Source: Vibrio astriarenae (GTDB lineage: Bacteria; Pseudomonadota; Gammaproteobacteria; Enterobacterales; Vibrionaceae). From it: a stretch of 64,000 bases of DNA. The DNA is taken from the NCBI RefSeq assembly GCF_010587385.1, contig NZ_CP047475.1:2480001-2544000 (forward strand), in the 5' to 3' direction. Position numbers and translations under genes: made by a program. Positions 45,370 through 54,748 of the stretch are shown in pieces (the stretch's first letter is position 1; each line of letters opens with the position of its first letter). The notes beneath the pieces are model-generated. The model did not search any database and had not been told where the DNA came from. It saw nothing but the letters and a program-made list of their open reading frames with translations.

Positions 45370-45408
45370 TTTTATCTAGCCTCTTAAGCTTAAATGTCTC
45401 GTGGAGAA

Positions 45409-45864
45409 CTAAAATTTAGGAATGATGTTGGCTTTAGAAATATTGCTCAACACAAACTCTTCGTTCTGTCCATCAACAGTTAACGTGATGTTATCGCCAT
45501 CAACTGAGTGGATAGTGCCCTTCCACTTGCGACGGTTGCCAACAGCCATATTTAGTACGAGGTTAACCTCTTGACCAATATGTTGCTCATAGTGAGCAGC
45601 TTTAAATAATGGTCGATCAAGTCCAGGAGAAGATACCTCTAAGCTATAAGCGACAGAGATAGGATCTTCAACATCCATAACTGCACTCACTTGGTGGCTT
45701 ACTTCCGCACAATCATCAACATTAATTCCATTTTCGTGATCAATAAAGATACGTAATGTTGAGTGTTGGCCAGCACGAATAAACTCGATGCCTACCAGTT
45801 CGTAACCTGAAGCCTCTACCGGCGCTTCAAGCATTTCAATCAGCTGTCGCTCTAAACCTGTCAT
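45409..45864 (-). CDS. rimP: Ribosome maturation factor RimP
   Basis: 30S assembly factor of 151 residues. The N-terminal domain ([21 protein letters not shown]) and the [24 protein letters not shown] and [15 protein letters not shown] motifs are the family core; an Sm-like C-terminal domain follows. GGAG lies 9 nt before the ATG. It is the first protein gene of the rimP-nusA-infB-rbfA-truB cluster, preceded by two terminator-like hairpins and the initiator tRNA gene. Confidence 0.97.
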   Translation of the reverse strand: MTGLERQLIEMLEAPVEASGYELVGIEFIRAGQHSTLRIFIDHENGINVDDCAEVSHQVSAVMDVEDPISVAYSLEVSSPGLDRPLFKAAHYEQHIGQEVNLVLNMAVGNRRKWKGTIHSVDGDNITLTVDGQNEEFVLSNISKANIIPKF

Positions 45865-45883
45865 TTAGACGTTCTCCAGAAAC

Positions 45884-45904
45884 AAAAAAAGGGCATAAGA
45901 GCCC
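45884..45904 (-). terminator. Weak terminator-like hairpin in the rimP leader
   Basis: On the minus strand GGGC-TCTTAT-GCCC is followed by T7, only 20 nt before the rimP ATG. The stem is only 4 bp, so it is weak, but its place in the leader would suit attenuation, perhaps NusA-dependent. Confidence 0.4.
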
Positions 45905-45949
45905 AATTTAAATTCCATGCATTACCTGAATTCACAAAATTCAGATAAC

Positions 45950-45977
45950 AAAAAACCCCGAAAAGTCGGGGTTTTTT
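45950..45977 (-). terminator. Terminator between the tRNA pair and rimP
   Basis: On the minus strand AAAAAACCCCGACTTTTCGGGGTTTTTT: a CCCCG/CGGGG stem with flanking A and T tracts. It ends the secG/tRNA transcript or attenuates read-through into rimP-nusA-infB. Confidence 0.88.
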
Positions 45978-45993
45978 GTTGCTGGACCCTGAT

Positions 45994-46071
45994 AGATTGA
46001 GTATGACTCAATCCGCAGTGACTCGCACTGCCAAACTTGCAACATCTTAATGCTGAAACAATCATCGATTG
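45994..46071 (-). other. Structured 3' trailer of the initiator tRNA
   Basis: Between the tRNA and its terminator the minus strand forms three perfect hairpins: CAATC-GAT-GATTG (46059-46071), GCAGTG-CGAGT-CACTGC (46015-46031) and GATTGAGT-CAT-ACTCAATC (45995-46013). No ORF fits. A stable trailer-derived small RNA is possible. Confidence 0.45.
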
Positions 46072-46088
46072 ACTCATCCACTAAGAAT

Positions 46089-46165
<77 letters not shown>

Positions 46166-46220
46166 TCCGACTTGCTGAGCATTATACGCTCAAGCCTGCT
46201 TTTTACAAGTTTGTAAAACA

Positions 46221-46304
46221 TGGTGCCGAGAGAGGGACTCGAACCCTCACACCAAAGGCACCAGCACCTCATGCTGGCGTGTCTACCAATTTCACCATCT
46301 CGGC
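46221..46304 (-). tRNA. tRNA-Leu (GAG)
   Basis: An 84-nt class II tRNA with encoded CCA. The acceptor stem is GCCGAGA/TCTCGGC. The anticodon stem CCAGC/GCTGG encloses ATGAGGT, anticodon GAG. It has a short variable arm (TGCCTTTGGTGT) and the GTTCGAGTC T-loop. It lies between secG and the initiator tRNA, probably in one transcript. Confidence 0.97.
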
Positions 46305-46329
46305 ATAGAGTTAATTAAAACTCAAATTC

Positions 46330-46665
46330 TTATTGTGGGATCTCATCACCGCTTTCAGCAGGGATATCACTCACAGCGTCATCAGCTTGCTGGATAACTT
46401 GACCTTGACTTGGGTCAATCCAGTCTGACTCAGGTTTATGTGTTGACATATTACCTAGAGCCAAGCTAATCACGAAAAATACTGTCGCACAAAGTGCTGT
46501 CATACGTGTTAGGAAGTTACCTGAACCCGTTGCACCAAACACAGTGTTTGAAGCACCAGAGCCAAAAGAAGCTCCCATATCTGCGCCTTTACCTTGTTGA
46601 ATCAACACAAGGCCAATGACACCAAGCGCCGCCAACAGATAAATCACAAGTAGAACCTGAAACAT
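46330..46665 (-). CDS. secG: Preprotein translocase subunit SecG
   Basis: A 111-aa inner-membrane SecYEG component with two transmembrane helices (about 2-22 and 52-72). They flank the conserved loop IQQGKGADMGASFGSGASNTVFG and are followed by an acidic tail ending SGDEIPQ. I use the ATG at 46665, which has AGGTGG 5 nt upstream, instead of a GTG three codons earlier. A good sigma-70 promoter lies about 100 bp upstream. The secG-tRNA-Leu-tRNA-Met order resembles E. coli. Confidence 0.95.
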   Translation of the reverse strand: MFQVLLVIYLLAALGVIGLVLIQQGKGADMGASFGSGASNTVFGATGSGNFLTRMTALCATVFFVISLALGNMSTHKPESDWIDPSQGQVIQQADDAVSDIPAESGDEIPQ

Positions 46666-46767
46666 ATTTTCCACCTATGTCTAAATTGTTCAGCTAAATA
46701 CGCTTTGCGTTCAATTGAGATGAACGTCAGCGTCATTCAAGCGACCTCCTCATTGAAGGCGGAGGCA

Positions 46768-46796
46768 ATACTAGCCGAAGCAATATACTCTGACAA
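46768..46796 (-). promoter_or_regulatory. Sigma-70 promoter of secG and the tRNA genes
   Basis: On the minus strand TTGTCA, a 17-bp spacer, then TAGTAT. It lies just after the glmM terminator structure and before secG. Confidence 0.75.
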
Positions 46797-46809
46797 GAGA
46801 TATTTAACA

Positions 46810-46884
46810 AAAAAACGGGATATTACAATCAACCGCTCAAAATATCAGCGGTAAGGTTATTGTACACACATATCCCTTACCGCT
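46810..46884 (-). terminator. Alternative-structure terminator after glmM
   Basis: On the minus strand two mutually exclusive folds exist. Fold 1 is AGCGGTAAGG/CCTTACCGCT (10 bp). Fold 2 is an outer GGGATAT/ATATCCC stem followed by GTTTTTTT, enclosing ACCGCT/AGCGGT. Fold 2 is a terminator for glmM; fold 1 would block it. Confidence 0.55.
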
Positions 46885-46914
46885 CATCACTAATTATCTC
46901 ATTTGAAAGATAAT

Positions 46915-48255
46915 TTAAAAGCTGGCTTTAACTGCGTCTGCAATCTTAGTTGCGCTCGCTTGTACAAGCTCTGCATCTTCACCTTCCACCATCACTCGGA
47001 TTAATGGCTCGGTACCAGACTTACGCAGAAGAACGCGGCCCTTGTCGCCGAGTTTCTCTTCCACTTCTTTTGTTGCTGTTACAACAGCATCTGCTTCAAG
47101 TGGGTTTGAGTCTCCAGAGAAACGCACGTTTTCTAGTACTTGCGGATAAAGCGTCATGCCTTGAGAAAGCTCATTTAGAGACATCTCACTGCCCACAACA
47201 GATGCCAACACTTGCAGTGCTGCAACAATCGCATCGCCCGTGGTCACTTTATCAAGCAAAATAACGTGGCCTGAGTTTTCTGCACCGATCTTCCAGCCTT
47301 TCGCCTGCAATTGCTCCATAACGTAGCGATCACCCACTGCGGCTCGGACGAATGGAATACCCAGCTGCTTGAGGCCATTTTCCATACCCAGGTTAGTCAT
47401 GAGCGTCCCCACAACCCCACCTTTCAGCTCACCTCGACGCAATGCATCGCGAGCAATGATGTAAGCAATTTGGTCACCATCAATCTTGTTACCCAGGTGA
47501 TCAACCATGATGATACGGTCACCGTCACCATCAAATGCCAGGCCTAAGTGTGCTTTCTCTTCCACCACTCGTTTTTGAATTGCACGTACATCGGTTGCAC
47601 CGACTTCGTGGTTGATGTTAGTGCCGTTTGGTTCAACGCCCATCGCGATAACTTCAGCGCCTAACTCTGAAAATACCGAAGGGGCAATGTGGTAAGTTGC
47701 GCCATGCGCGCAGTCCACGACAATTTTCAGGTCTTTAAGGCTCAGCTCGTGAGGGAAAGTGCTCTTACAAAACTCAATGTAACGACCAGCCGCATCGTTT
47801 AAGCGCATTGCTTTCCCCAGAAGGGCCGATTCCACGCACTCAATCTCTTTATCTAGCTCTGCTTCAATCGCGAGTTCAATATCATCAGGGAGCTTAGTCC
47901 CCTCTGCCGAGAAGAACTTAATACCATTATCGTAGTACGGGTTGTGTGAGGCAGAAATGACAATACCCGCCTCAGCACGGAAAGTTTGGGTTAGGTAAGC
48001 AACCGCAGGTGTTGGCATTGGGCCAGTTAGTGTCGCTTTTAGACCCGCAGCAGCAAGACCCGCTTCCAGTGCAGATTCAAGCATGTAGCCGGAGATGCGC
48101 GTGTCTTTACCAATGATAACCTTCTTCGTGCCTTGTTTTGCAAGTACACGGCCCGCAGCCCAGCCAAGCTTAAGTACAAAATCCGGCGTGATCGGGTATT
48201 GACCCACTTTGCCACGGACACCATCTGTACCAAAATAACGTCTTTGATTCGACAT
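46915..48255 (-). CDS. glmM: Phosphoglucosamine mutase GlmM
   Basis: Interconverts glucosamine-6- and -1-phosphate for UDP-GlcNAc synthesis, feeding peptidoglycan and LPS. The 446 residues include [13 protein letters not shown] at the N-terminus, the phosphoserine loop [15 protein letters not shown] (Ser at about 102), the metal site [13 protein letters not shown], the sugar-binding GAENSGH and the phosphate-binding [17 protein letters not shown] precedes the ATG. It lies 55 nt after folP, the conserved folP-glmM pairing. Confidence 0.97.
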   Translation of the reverse strand: MSNQRRYFGTDGVRGKVGQYPITPDFVLKLGWAAGRVLAKQGTKKVIIGKDTRISGYMLESALEAGLAAAGLKATLTGPMPTPAVAYLTQTFRAEAGIVISASHNPYYDNGIKFFSAEGTKLPDDIELAIEAELDKEIECVESALLGKAMRLNDAAGRYIEFCKSTFPHELSLKDLKIVVDCAHGATYHIAPSVFSELGAEVIAMGVEPNGTNINHEVGATDVRAIQKRVVEEKAHLGLAFDGDGDRIIMVDHLGNKIDGDQIAYIIARDALRRGELKGGVVGTLMTNLGMENGLKQLGIPFVRAAVGDRYVMEQLQAKGWKIGAENSGHVILLDKVTTGDAIVAALQVLASVVGSEMSLNELSQGMTLYPQVLENVRFSGDSNPLEADAVVTATKEVEEKLGDKGRVLLRKSGTEPLIRVMVEGEDAELVQASATKIADAVKASF

Positions 48256-48310
48256 ACTCTATAACCTTCGTTGTTCTTATCTATAAATTTGTCGTCAAAC
48301 AATCGCCGTC

Positions 48311-49147
48311 TTAAACGCCGCTTGCTTTTAACATAGAAACAATCTTCATCGCTTCTATGGTTTCATTCACATCATGCACACGAATAATTTGTGCACCCTT
48401 CATGGCGGCTATTGTGGCACAAACCACGCTGCCATTCACACTCTCTGCTGGTGCTTTATCCAGCAGCTTAAAAATCATCGACTTACGAGACATACCCGCA
48501 AGAAGTGGCAGCCCTAGTTGGTGAAACTTGTCAAGATGCTCAAGCAACTGATAGTTATGCTCAAGCGTTTTACCAAACCCAAACCCTGGATCAAGAATCA
48601 ACATATCTCTCTTAAGCCCAGCCTGTTCACAAGCCGTGGTTCTCTCGTTGAGGAAGCTTGTCACATCTGCCAGCAAATCATCATAATGAGGCGCTTGCTG
48701 CATGGTTCTTGGTTGACCTTGCATATGCATTAAACAGACTGGGACCTGGCATTGAGCAGCAACTTCTAAAGCACCTGGTTCCTGCAGTGCTCGCACATCA
48801 TTGATAAGATCCGCACCATGTTCCACTGCCTGCCTCATCACTTGCGCTTTGCTAGTATCAATGGAGATCCAAACCTCAGGATGTGCTTTCCTGATCGCTT
48901 TGATTGCCGGAATGACTCGTGCTAATTCATCTTCTAAGTTCACCTCTGGTGCACCTGGTCGCGTCGATTCGCCACCGATGTCAATAATACTCACACCAGC
49001 ATCAATCATGGCTTGTGCTTGTTTTAGTGCAGCGTCAATTGAATTGAACTTACCGCCATCAGAAAATGAGTCAGGAGTCACATTGAGAATGCCCATCACA
49101 CGTGGAGTCGATAGGTCGAGTTGCTTTTGTTTTGATTGGATAAACAT
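48311..49147 (-). CDS. folP: Dihydropteroate synthase FolP
   Basis: Condenses hydroxymethyl-dihydropterin pyrophosphate with p-aminobenzoate, the sulfonamide target. The 278-aa TIM barrel has GILNVTPDSFSDGGKF, IIDIGGESTRPGA, SIDTSKAQV, LINDVRAL, LMHMQGQPRTMQ, LDPGFGFGKT, GMSRKSM and IRVHDV. The start at 49147 (MFIQSKQKQLDL) has only a weak ribosome-binding site; an in-frame upstream extension runs into the preceding terminator and was rejected. It lies between ftsH and glmM as in E. coli. Confidence 0.96.
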   Translation of the reverse strand: MFIQSKQKQLDLSTPRVMGILNVTPDSFSDGGKFNSIDAALKQAQAMIDAGVSIIDIGGESTRPGAPEVNLEDELARVIPAIKAIRKAHPEVWISIDTSKAQVMRQAVEHGADLINDVRALQEPGALEVAAQCQVPVCLMHMQGQPRTMQQAPHYDDLLADVTSFLNERTTACEQAGLKRDMLILDPGFGFGKTLEHNYQLLEHLDKFHQLGLPLLAGMSRKSMIFKLLDKAPAESVNGSVVCATIAAMKGAQIIRVHDVNETIEAMKIVSMLKASGV

Positions 49148-49162
49148 AATCACTAAATAGAC

Positions 49163-49189
49163 AAAAACCCCGAACAAGTTCGGGGTTTA
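49163..49189 (-). terminator. Terminator after ftsH
   Basis: On the minus strand AAACCCCGAACTTGTTCGGGGTTTTTG: a CCCCGAAC/GTTCGGGG stem with T-tract, between ftsH and folP. It should limit read-through into folP-glmM. Confidence 0.88.
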
Positions 49190-49214
49190 TTAGTTAGATT
49201 AATCTAAGAGAAGA

Positions 49215-51167
49215 TTACTCACCATCTTTGTCACTTGAAGGCTCTTTTGATGGTTCTTGAGACTTAGCTTCCGCATCCGCTTCAGGCTTCTTCTCTTCAG
49301 CTTTCGCTTCTTGAGGCTTTGCTTCTGGCGCCGCTTTCACTTGGTCACCCCAGCCCGCAGGCTCACGGATGTCGTCTTTACGTTCCATCAAGTCATCAAT
49401 TTGACCTGCATCGATGGTTTCGTATTTCATCAGTGCATCTTTCATTGTGTGCATGATGTCCATATTCTCTTCAAGGATCTTCTTCGCACGGTCGTAGTTG
49501 CGGTCGATGATTTGACGAACTTCATCATCAATCAGTTTCGCCGTATCATCAGACATGTGCTTAGTCTGAGTAACGCTACGTCCTAGGAAGACTTCACCCT
49601 CTTCCTCTGCATACAGCAGTGGACCGAGTTTTTCAGAGAAGCCCCATTGTGTCACCATCTTGCGAGCAATATCTGTCGCACGTTCAATATCGTTTGAAGC
49701 GCCTGTCGATACTTTATCAACACCGTAGATAAGCTCTTCTGCTAGACGACCACCGTACAGGCTAGAAATCATTGACTCTAGATGCTGGCGAGACATGCTA
49801 ACGCGGTCTTGCTCTGGTAGGTACATCGTCACACCCAGTGCACGTCCACGAGGGATAATCGATACTTTGTACACAGGGTCATGCTCTGGCACCAAGCGGC
49901 CAACAATCGCGTGACCAGCTTCGTGGTAAGCCGTTGACTCTTTCGTGTCTTCAGACATCACCATTGAGCGGCGCTCTGCACCCATCATGATCTTGTCTTT
50001 CGCAAGTTCGAACTCAACCATAGATACGTTACGTTTGTTACCACGTGCAGCAAATAGAGCCGCTTCGTTTACTAGGTTAGCAAGGTCAGCACCAGAGAAG
50101 CCTGGCGTACCACGGGCAATCAACGATGGCTCAACATCACCCGCTAGCGGCACTTTACGCATGTGAACTTTAAGGATCTGCTCACGGCCACGGACATCTG
50201 GAAGACCAACCACAACCTGACGGTCAAAACGACCAGGGCGAAGAAGTGCAGGGTCTAGTACGTCTGGACGGTTCGTTGCTGCAATAACGATAATACCTTC
50301 GTTACCTTCAAAACCATCCATTTCAACCAGCATTTGGTTCAATGTTTGCTCACGCTCATCGTGACCACCACCAACACCAGCACCACGCTGACGGCCTACC
50401 GCATCAATCTCATCGATAAAGATGATACACGGTGCAGCTTTCTTTGCTTGCTCGAACATGTCACGCACACGAGATGCACCAACACCAACAAACATTTCTA
50501 CGAAGTCAGAACCAGAGATAGTAAAGAACGGTACTTTCGCTTCACCGGCAATCGCTTTCGCAAGTAACGTTTTACCTGTACCAGGAGGACCAACTAGCAG
50601 CACACCTGTTGGAATTTTACCGCCCAGTTTTTGGAATCGGCTTGGATCACGTAGGTAATCCACCAATTCTTTTACGTCTTCTTTTGCTTCATCACAGCCA
50701 GCAACGTCTGAGAACAGCGTCTTGATTTGCTCTTCGCTCATCATGCGCGCTTTACTCTTACCAAAAGACATTGCGCCTTTGCCGCCGCCACCTTGCATCT
50801 GACGCATGAAGAAAATCCACACACCGATAAGCAGAATCATTGGGAACCACGAGATGAAGATCGAGCCAAGTAGGCTTTGCTCTTCTGGTGGTGTACCCTG
50901 AACTTTCACGTTCTGGTTGATTAGGTCGTCTAGAACCTTTTGGTCATAGACTGGCATGTATGTTACGAAACGGGAGCCGCCACCTCTACGAGTGAAAGTG
51001 ATTTCACTATCTTTGAAGGTCGCTTCTTGAATCTGGCCTTGGCCAACTTCCTGTACAAATGTGGTGTAATCCACTGTTCTGCCACTACTTTCACCAGGGC
51101 CAAAGCTCTGGAATACTGACATTAAAACAACAGCGATGACGAGCCACAGAATTAAATTTTTTGCCAT
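49215..51167 (-). CDS. ftsH: ATP-dependent zinc metalloprotease FtsH
   Basis: Membrane-anchored hexameric AAA+ protease degrading regulatory proteins and misassembled membrane proteins. The 650 residues have two N-terminal helices (about 5-25 and 100-120) around a periplasmic domain, Walker [14 protein letters not shown], Walker [12 protein letters not shown], the second region of homology with [10 protein letters not shown], the zinc motif HEAGHAIVG, and a C-terminal acidic tail rich in Lys, Glu and Ala. The pore motif FVEMFVG is present. The start is the ATG at 51167, not an earlier TTG. It follows rlmE as in E. coli. Confidence 0.98.
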   Translation of the reverse strand: MAKNLILWLVIAVVLMSVFQSFGPGESSGRTVDYTTFVQEVGQGQIQEATFKDSEITFTRRGGGSRFVTYMPVYDQKVLDDLINQNVKVQGTPPEEQSLLGSIFISWFPMILLIGVWIFFMRQMQGGGGKGAMSFGKSKARMMSEEQIKTLFSDVAGCDEAKEDVKELVDYLRDPSRFQKLGGKIPTGVLLVGPPGTGKTLLAKAIAGEAKVPFFTISGSDFVEMFVGVGASRVRDMFEQAKKAAPCIIFIDEIDAVGRQRGAGVGGGHDEREQTLNQMLVEMDGFEGNEGIIVIAATNRPDVLDPALLRPGRFDRQVVVGLPDVRGREQILKVHMRKVPLAGDVEPSLIARGTPGFSGADLANLVNEAALFAARGNKRNVSMVEFELAKDKIMMGAERRSMVMSEDTKESTAYHEAGHAIVGRLVPEHDPVYKVSIIPRGRALGVTMYLPEQDRVSMSRQHLESMISSLYGGRLAEELIYGVDKVSTGASNDIERATDIARKMVTQWGFSEKLGPLLYAEEEGEVFLGRSVTQTKHMSDDTAKLIDDEVRQIIDRNYDRAKKILEENMDIMHTMKDALMKYETIDAGQIDDLMERKDDIREPAGWGDQVKAAPEAKPQEAKAEEKKPEADAEAKSQEPSKEPSSDKDGE

Positions 51168-51274
51168 GTCACTCAAGGTGTCAGCCTCTCGATAACTAAT
51201 TGTAATTAAAGGTAGGGTACTACAGTTTATGGGCTGTAGCTATACTGTTAACGCTTGCCATAATGGGCAAATAG

Positions 51275-51904
51275 TTAACCTTTGTAACCAGTGGCTACGA
51301 TAAAGACTTCACGAGAACGCGCTCGAGAAGAGTCAGGTTTTCTCACTTTCACAGTTCTGAACATTTCACGTACATCTTTGACGTATTGATCAAACCCTTC
51401 GCCTTGGAAGACTTTAACCACAAAGCTACCATTAGTCGCTAGAACTTGTCGACACATATCCAATGCCAGCTCTACCAAATACATAGCGCGTGGTTGATCA
51501 ACCGAATTGTTGCCTGCAATGTTTGGTGCCATGTCAGACATTACTACGTCAACCATGGATGGTTGAATTCTTTCAAGTAACGCTTCAAGTACCGCATCAT
51601 CACGGAAGTCCCCTTGGAGGAAACTTACCCCAGCAATAGGATCCATCGGCAGTAAGTCACAAGCAATCACTTGTCCCTGTTCACCCAAGATTTTTGCCGC
51701 ATATTGTGACCAACCTCCAGGTGCTGCACCCAGATCGACGACTGTCATTCCTGGTTTCAACAATTTGTCTTTCGTTTGGATCTCTTCCATTTTGAAATAT
51801 GCACGAGAACGGTAACCCTTCTTTCTCGCTTCATTTGCATACTTGTCGTCGAAGTGTTCCTTCAGCCAACGGCCTGAACTGGCCGAATGTTTTTGTTTGC
51901 TCAT
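51275..51904 (-). CDS. rlmE: 23S rRNA (U2552-2'-O)-methyltransferase RlmE
   Basis: SAM-dependent methyltransferase acting on U2552 in the 50S A-loop. The 209 residues have the FtsJ motifs [31 protein letters not shown], the SAM loop [30 protein letters not shown] and [10 protein letters not shown], which supply the catalytic Lys-Asp-Lys. The start at 51904 has GGGATTAGA ahead. Heat-shock linkage with ftsH is known in E. coli. The gap to ftsH is about 105 bp. Confidence 0.96.
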   Translation of the reverse strand: MSKQKHSASSGRWLKEHFDDKYANEARKKGYRSRAYFKMEEIQTKDKLLKPGMTVVDLGAAPGGWSQYAAKILGEQGQVIACDLLPMDPIAGVSFLQGDFRDDAVLEALLERIQPSMVDVVMSDMAPNIAGNNSVDQPRAMYLVELALDMCRQVLATNGSFVVKVFQGEGFDQYVKDVREMFRTVKVRKPDSSRARSREVFIVATGYKG

Positions 51905-52170
51905 TCTAATCCCAATAAGACACAAATAGGAGCTATTGCTTCAATAGGCTCAACCTATCACCCAAACAAATAGAAACGCAGCGATACGTCATTTCTCCTC
52001 CTTACTAAAGAGCATAGGCTAACTCTGTGATTATTGGGAAAAAATGAAAATAAAAATCGTCGCGATGATCCGTGAGAGGGGGATATTGCTTAATAAATTA
52101 TAGTCTTCCACCATAGATGGCGGTAAAATAGAGGTTTTCAACCCTTATAGTAAAGAAAATTGGCCGCGTA

Positions 52171-52467
52171 ATGAACCTAAGCACAAAACAAAAGCAGCAT
52201 CTAAAAGGCCTAGCACACTCTCTAAAACCAGTTGTGCTACTTGGCGCAAATGGACTGACAGAGGCTGTTCTAGCGGAAATTGAAATCGCTCTAAACCACC
52301 ACGAGCTGATTAAGGTAAAAGTTGCATCGGAAGACCGTGAAACTAAAAACCTAATCATCGATGCTATCGTGCGTGAAACTGGCGCAGAGAAAGTACAGAC
52401 TATCGGCAAAACGCTTGTCCTGTACCGCCAAACTGAAGAGCGCAAAATCGAGCTTCCACGCAAGTAA
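52171..52467 (+). CDS. yhbY: Ribosome assembly RNA-binding protein YhbY
   Basis: A 98-aa CRM-domain protein associated with 50S assembly. It starts MNLSTKQKQHLKGLAHSLKP with VVLLGANGLTEAVLAEIEIAL, LIKVKVASEDRE and the GxxG-containing IGKTLVLYRQ. It is divergent from rlmE and convergent with greA, exactly as in E. coli, and ends before a shared terminator. Confidence 0.95.
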   Translation: MNLSTKQKQHLKGLAHSLKPVVLLGANGLTEAVLAEIEIALNHHELIKVKVASEDRETKNLIIDAIVRETGAEKVQTIGKTLVLYRQTEERKIELPRK

Positions 52468-52506
52468 CCGGTACCCTGTATCAAGTGCTCTGTGTAGACA
52501 TCGAAT

Positions 52507-52535
52507 AAAAAAGGTCGCAGCTGCGACCTTTTTTT
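52507..52535. terminator. Bidirectional terminator yhbY/greA
   Basis: AAAAAAGGTCGCAG / CTGCGACCTTTTTTT: an 8-bp GC stem (plus A/T tracts), with virtually no loop beyond the central GC pair, between convergent genes. Confidence 0.92.
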
Positions 52536-52572
52536 GTAGCTCATGTATGACCAAGACTCGATATGCGAGCGC

Positions 52573-53046
52573 TTAGATGTACTCTACGCTATCGATTTCA
52601 AAGTCTTTCGCACCACCAGGAGTGGTGATCATGACTTCATCGCCTTCCATCTTACCGATCAGACCACGAGCAATTGGCGAGCTCACTGAAATACGGCCAG
52701 CTTTAATGTCTGCTTCGTCATCGCCAACGATTTGGTAAGTTTTCTCTTCATCTGTGTCCACATCAATCAGCGTCACTGTTGAGCCGAAAATAACCTTGCC
52801 CGTGTTGTCCATCTGCGTCACATCAATGATTTGAGCAACAGATAGCTTGTATTCGATATCACGGATTTGCGCTTCACAGATACCCTGCTCTTCACGCGCA
52901 GCGTGGTATTCCGCATTTTCTTTCAAATCGCCAAGTTCACGCGCTTCAGCAATAGCTTCAGAGATCTGTGGGCGAAGTTTAAGTAAGCGATCAAGCTCTT
53001 GGCGCAGAAGGTCTGCACCACGAACAGTCATTGGAACCTTTTCCAT
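52573..53046 (-). CDS. greA: Transcription elongation factor GreA
   Basis: Stimulates RNA polymerase cleavage of backtracked transcripts. The 157 residues form the N-terminal coiled coil with the catalytic acidic tip ([20 protein letters not shown]) and a C-terminal FKBP-like domain ([22 protein letters not shown]). The ATG at 53046 has AGGGGT 7 nt upstream. Its leader carries a hairpin followed by T7 (53080-53118) and a second hairpin near the start codon, reminiscent of the E. coli greA leader that yields GraL RNAs. Confidence 0.97.
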   Translation of the reverse strand: MEKVPMTVRGADLLRQELDRLLKLRPQISEAIAEARELGDLKENAEYHAAREEQGICEAQIRDIEYKLSVAQIIDVTQMDNTGKVIFGSTVTLIDVDTDEEKTYQIVGDDEADIKAGRISVSSPIARGLIGKMEGDEVMITTPGGAKDFEIDSVEYI

Positions 53047-53062
53047 TATATATACCCCTAAG

Positions 53063-53118
53063 CCAAAGTTATCTTTGGACAAAAAAACACCCCCCAGTCA
53101 TAAAACCAGGTTGTGTGT
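53063..53118 (-). promoter_or_regulatory. Structured greA leader with terminator-like element
   Basis: On the minus strand an imperfect hairpin (ACAC...CC with GG...GTGT) is followed by T7 at 53081-53087. A perfect CCAAAG-ATAA-CTTTGG hairpin (53063-53078) follows, before the Shine-Dalgarno. The pair could act as an attenuator or produce a short leader RNA. Confidence 0.45.
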
Positions 53119-53601
53119 TGAATTTGGTTGGTGGGTTGAGTGTAAACAAACTCTCGCGGTAAATCATCTAAATTGATCGATCTAAGTCAGCTATTTGCTA
53201 ATCACATCGCGTGATCTGGATTCCAATCCTCTATTTATTATTCCCAAAGCTTCTCAGGCTATCGCAATGAAACTAAATTGAGATTTTGTTGTCACAATTT
53301 AGCCTGTCAGTTCGACTCATCCATCAACCCCATAGCAAACAAGCCCTTGAGTTTTTTTTACCCACAATAAAACGGTGTTCAAAAACCAAATTTATAACAT
53401 TTTATTAGTCCCAGCCATTATGAACAGTGTACAAATATCATCTCAAGCAGCGGGTTTAACATTTATGCAGTAAATCTGACATAAATATGACGTGAATCGC
53501 TTGAATGACTTTTGGTATGCAAGCATGCTTACCCCCGCAAAAGGTGATCCCTTTCGCACAGTAACTACATGATTTATGGACAGTAAATTAGGACTTATAA
53601 G
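53119..53601. promoter_or_regulatory. Divergent regulatory region greA/ompU
   Basis: About 480 bp of AT-rich DNA upstream of ompU. In other Vibrio the ompU promoter is ToxR-activated, but the ToxR site is too degenerate for me to place. A hairpin-forming GCAAGCATGC is seen near 53520. No ORF is visible. Confidence 0.4.
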
Positions 53602-54609
53602 ATGAACAAAACTCTGATTGCTCTAGCAGTTTCGGTTGCCGCACTGGCTACTGGCGCTAACGCAGCTAACGTATACAGCAGCGAAGGCACTGAACTAAAC
53701 ATCGGCGGTCGCGCGGAATTCCGTGGTGATTTCATTGGTTCAGATGGTGCAGAAATTGACGGAACTATGGCAAACCAAAGCCGCTTCCGTCTAAACGTTG
53801 GTGGCACAACTGAAATTACAAACAACCTATCTGGCTTCGGTTTCTATGAAGCGGAGCAAGGTGTTGGCTCTTCTGCAAATGACCAAGTGAGTGACGATAC
53901 AAACACTGACTTCAAACAACGCTACATGTTTGCAGGTCTAAAAGGTGACTTCGGTGCTATCTCATTCGGTCGCCAAGATACTGCAGCTGTGCAAATCTCT
54001 CAAATGTCTGACGTAACTACCTTCACTGGTGCTCAAAAAGAGTTCATCAATGCAGGTAACGAGCAGATCAACAACACTATTCTTTACACTGGCGACTTTG
54101 ACGCACTAACTGTTAAAGCGAGTGCTATCTTAGGCGAAGATAAAGACACCAATGGTTACGGTATCTCTGCTATCTACAACCTACCAATGGGTCTAGGCCT
54201 AGGTCTAGGTTACTCTGGTGGTGACAACGGTGAAGATAATGGTTCTGGTGATGCAATCATCGCTGGTGTTAACTACACATACGAATCTCTATACTTAGCA
54301 GGTACATACACGACTGGTGAAGTAGATGATAAAGATGGTTCTGACTTCAACGGTGTAGAACTTGCTGCTGTATACGGCTTTGGCAATGGTTTCTCTATTA
54401 TGGGTGCTTACCAAAAGACTGACGTTAAAGTAAATGGTAGCAAAGAAGATCAAAGTGATTTCTTCGAAATTACTGGTGATTACGCATTCAACAAAAACAT
54501 GAATGCTTACTTAGCTTATCAGCTAAATAACCTTGATAGTGAATATGTAGATGGTCTAAAAGTTCAAGGCGAAGACACTCTGCGTCTAGGTCTAAAATAC
54601 TCTTTCTAA
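53602..54609 (+). CDS. ompU: Outer membrane porin OmpU
   Basis: A general trimeric porin of 335 residues: signal peptide MNKTLIALAVSVAALATGANA with cleavage after Ala-Asn-Ala, then NVYSSEGTELNIGGRAEFRG, the first strand typical of Vibrio OmpU. Strong alternation of aromatic and polar residues, many Gly/Asp-rich loops (for example GGDNGEDNGSGDA) and the C-terminal LRLGLKYSF follow. Neighbours greA and dacB match the ompU locus of V. cholerae as I recall it. A terminator follows. ToxR control and bile resistance are known for other OmpU proteins and are inferred here. Confidence 0.92.
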   Translation: MNKTLIALAVSVAALATGANAANVYSSEGTELNIGGRAEFRGDFIGSDGAEIDGTMANQSRFRLNVGGTTEITNNLSGFGFYEAEQGVGSSANDQVSDDTNTDFKQRYMFAGLKGDFGAISFGRQDTAAVQISQMSDVTTFTGAQKEFINAGNEQINNTILYTGDFDALTVKASAILGEDKDTNGYGISAIYNLPMGLGLGLGYSGGDNGEDNGSGDAIIAGVNYTYESLYLAGTYTTGEVDDKDGSDFNGVELAAVYGFGNGFSIMGAYQKTDVKVNGSKEDQSDFFEITGDYAFNKNMNAYLAYQLNNLDSEYVDGLKVQGEDTLRLGLKYSF

Positions 54610-54635
54610 GAGTTAACTGAACCTAACACATTGAT

Positions 54636-54666
54636 GAAGCTAGGCTAACGCCTGGCTTCTTTTTTA
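54636..54666 (+). terminator. Terminator of ompU
   Basis: GAAGCTAGGC-TAAC-GCCTGGCTTC, a stem of about 10 bp (one mismatch), followed by T6. Confidence 0.9.
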
Positions 54667-54748
54667 TCTACGACCTCACACCATGCTATAAAACACGCTA
54701 TGATAAACGAGCGCACACAAATAATAACGACGCTCACGGAACGACAGT

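Noticed and set aside
45926..45944. Palindrome CTGAATT-CACAA-AATTCAG in the rimP leader as an ArgR box
   Set aside because: E. coli metY is ArgR-controlled, but ARG boxes have TGAAT and ATTCA separated by 4 nt. Here the separation is 7 nt, so the helical phasing is wrong.
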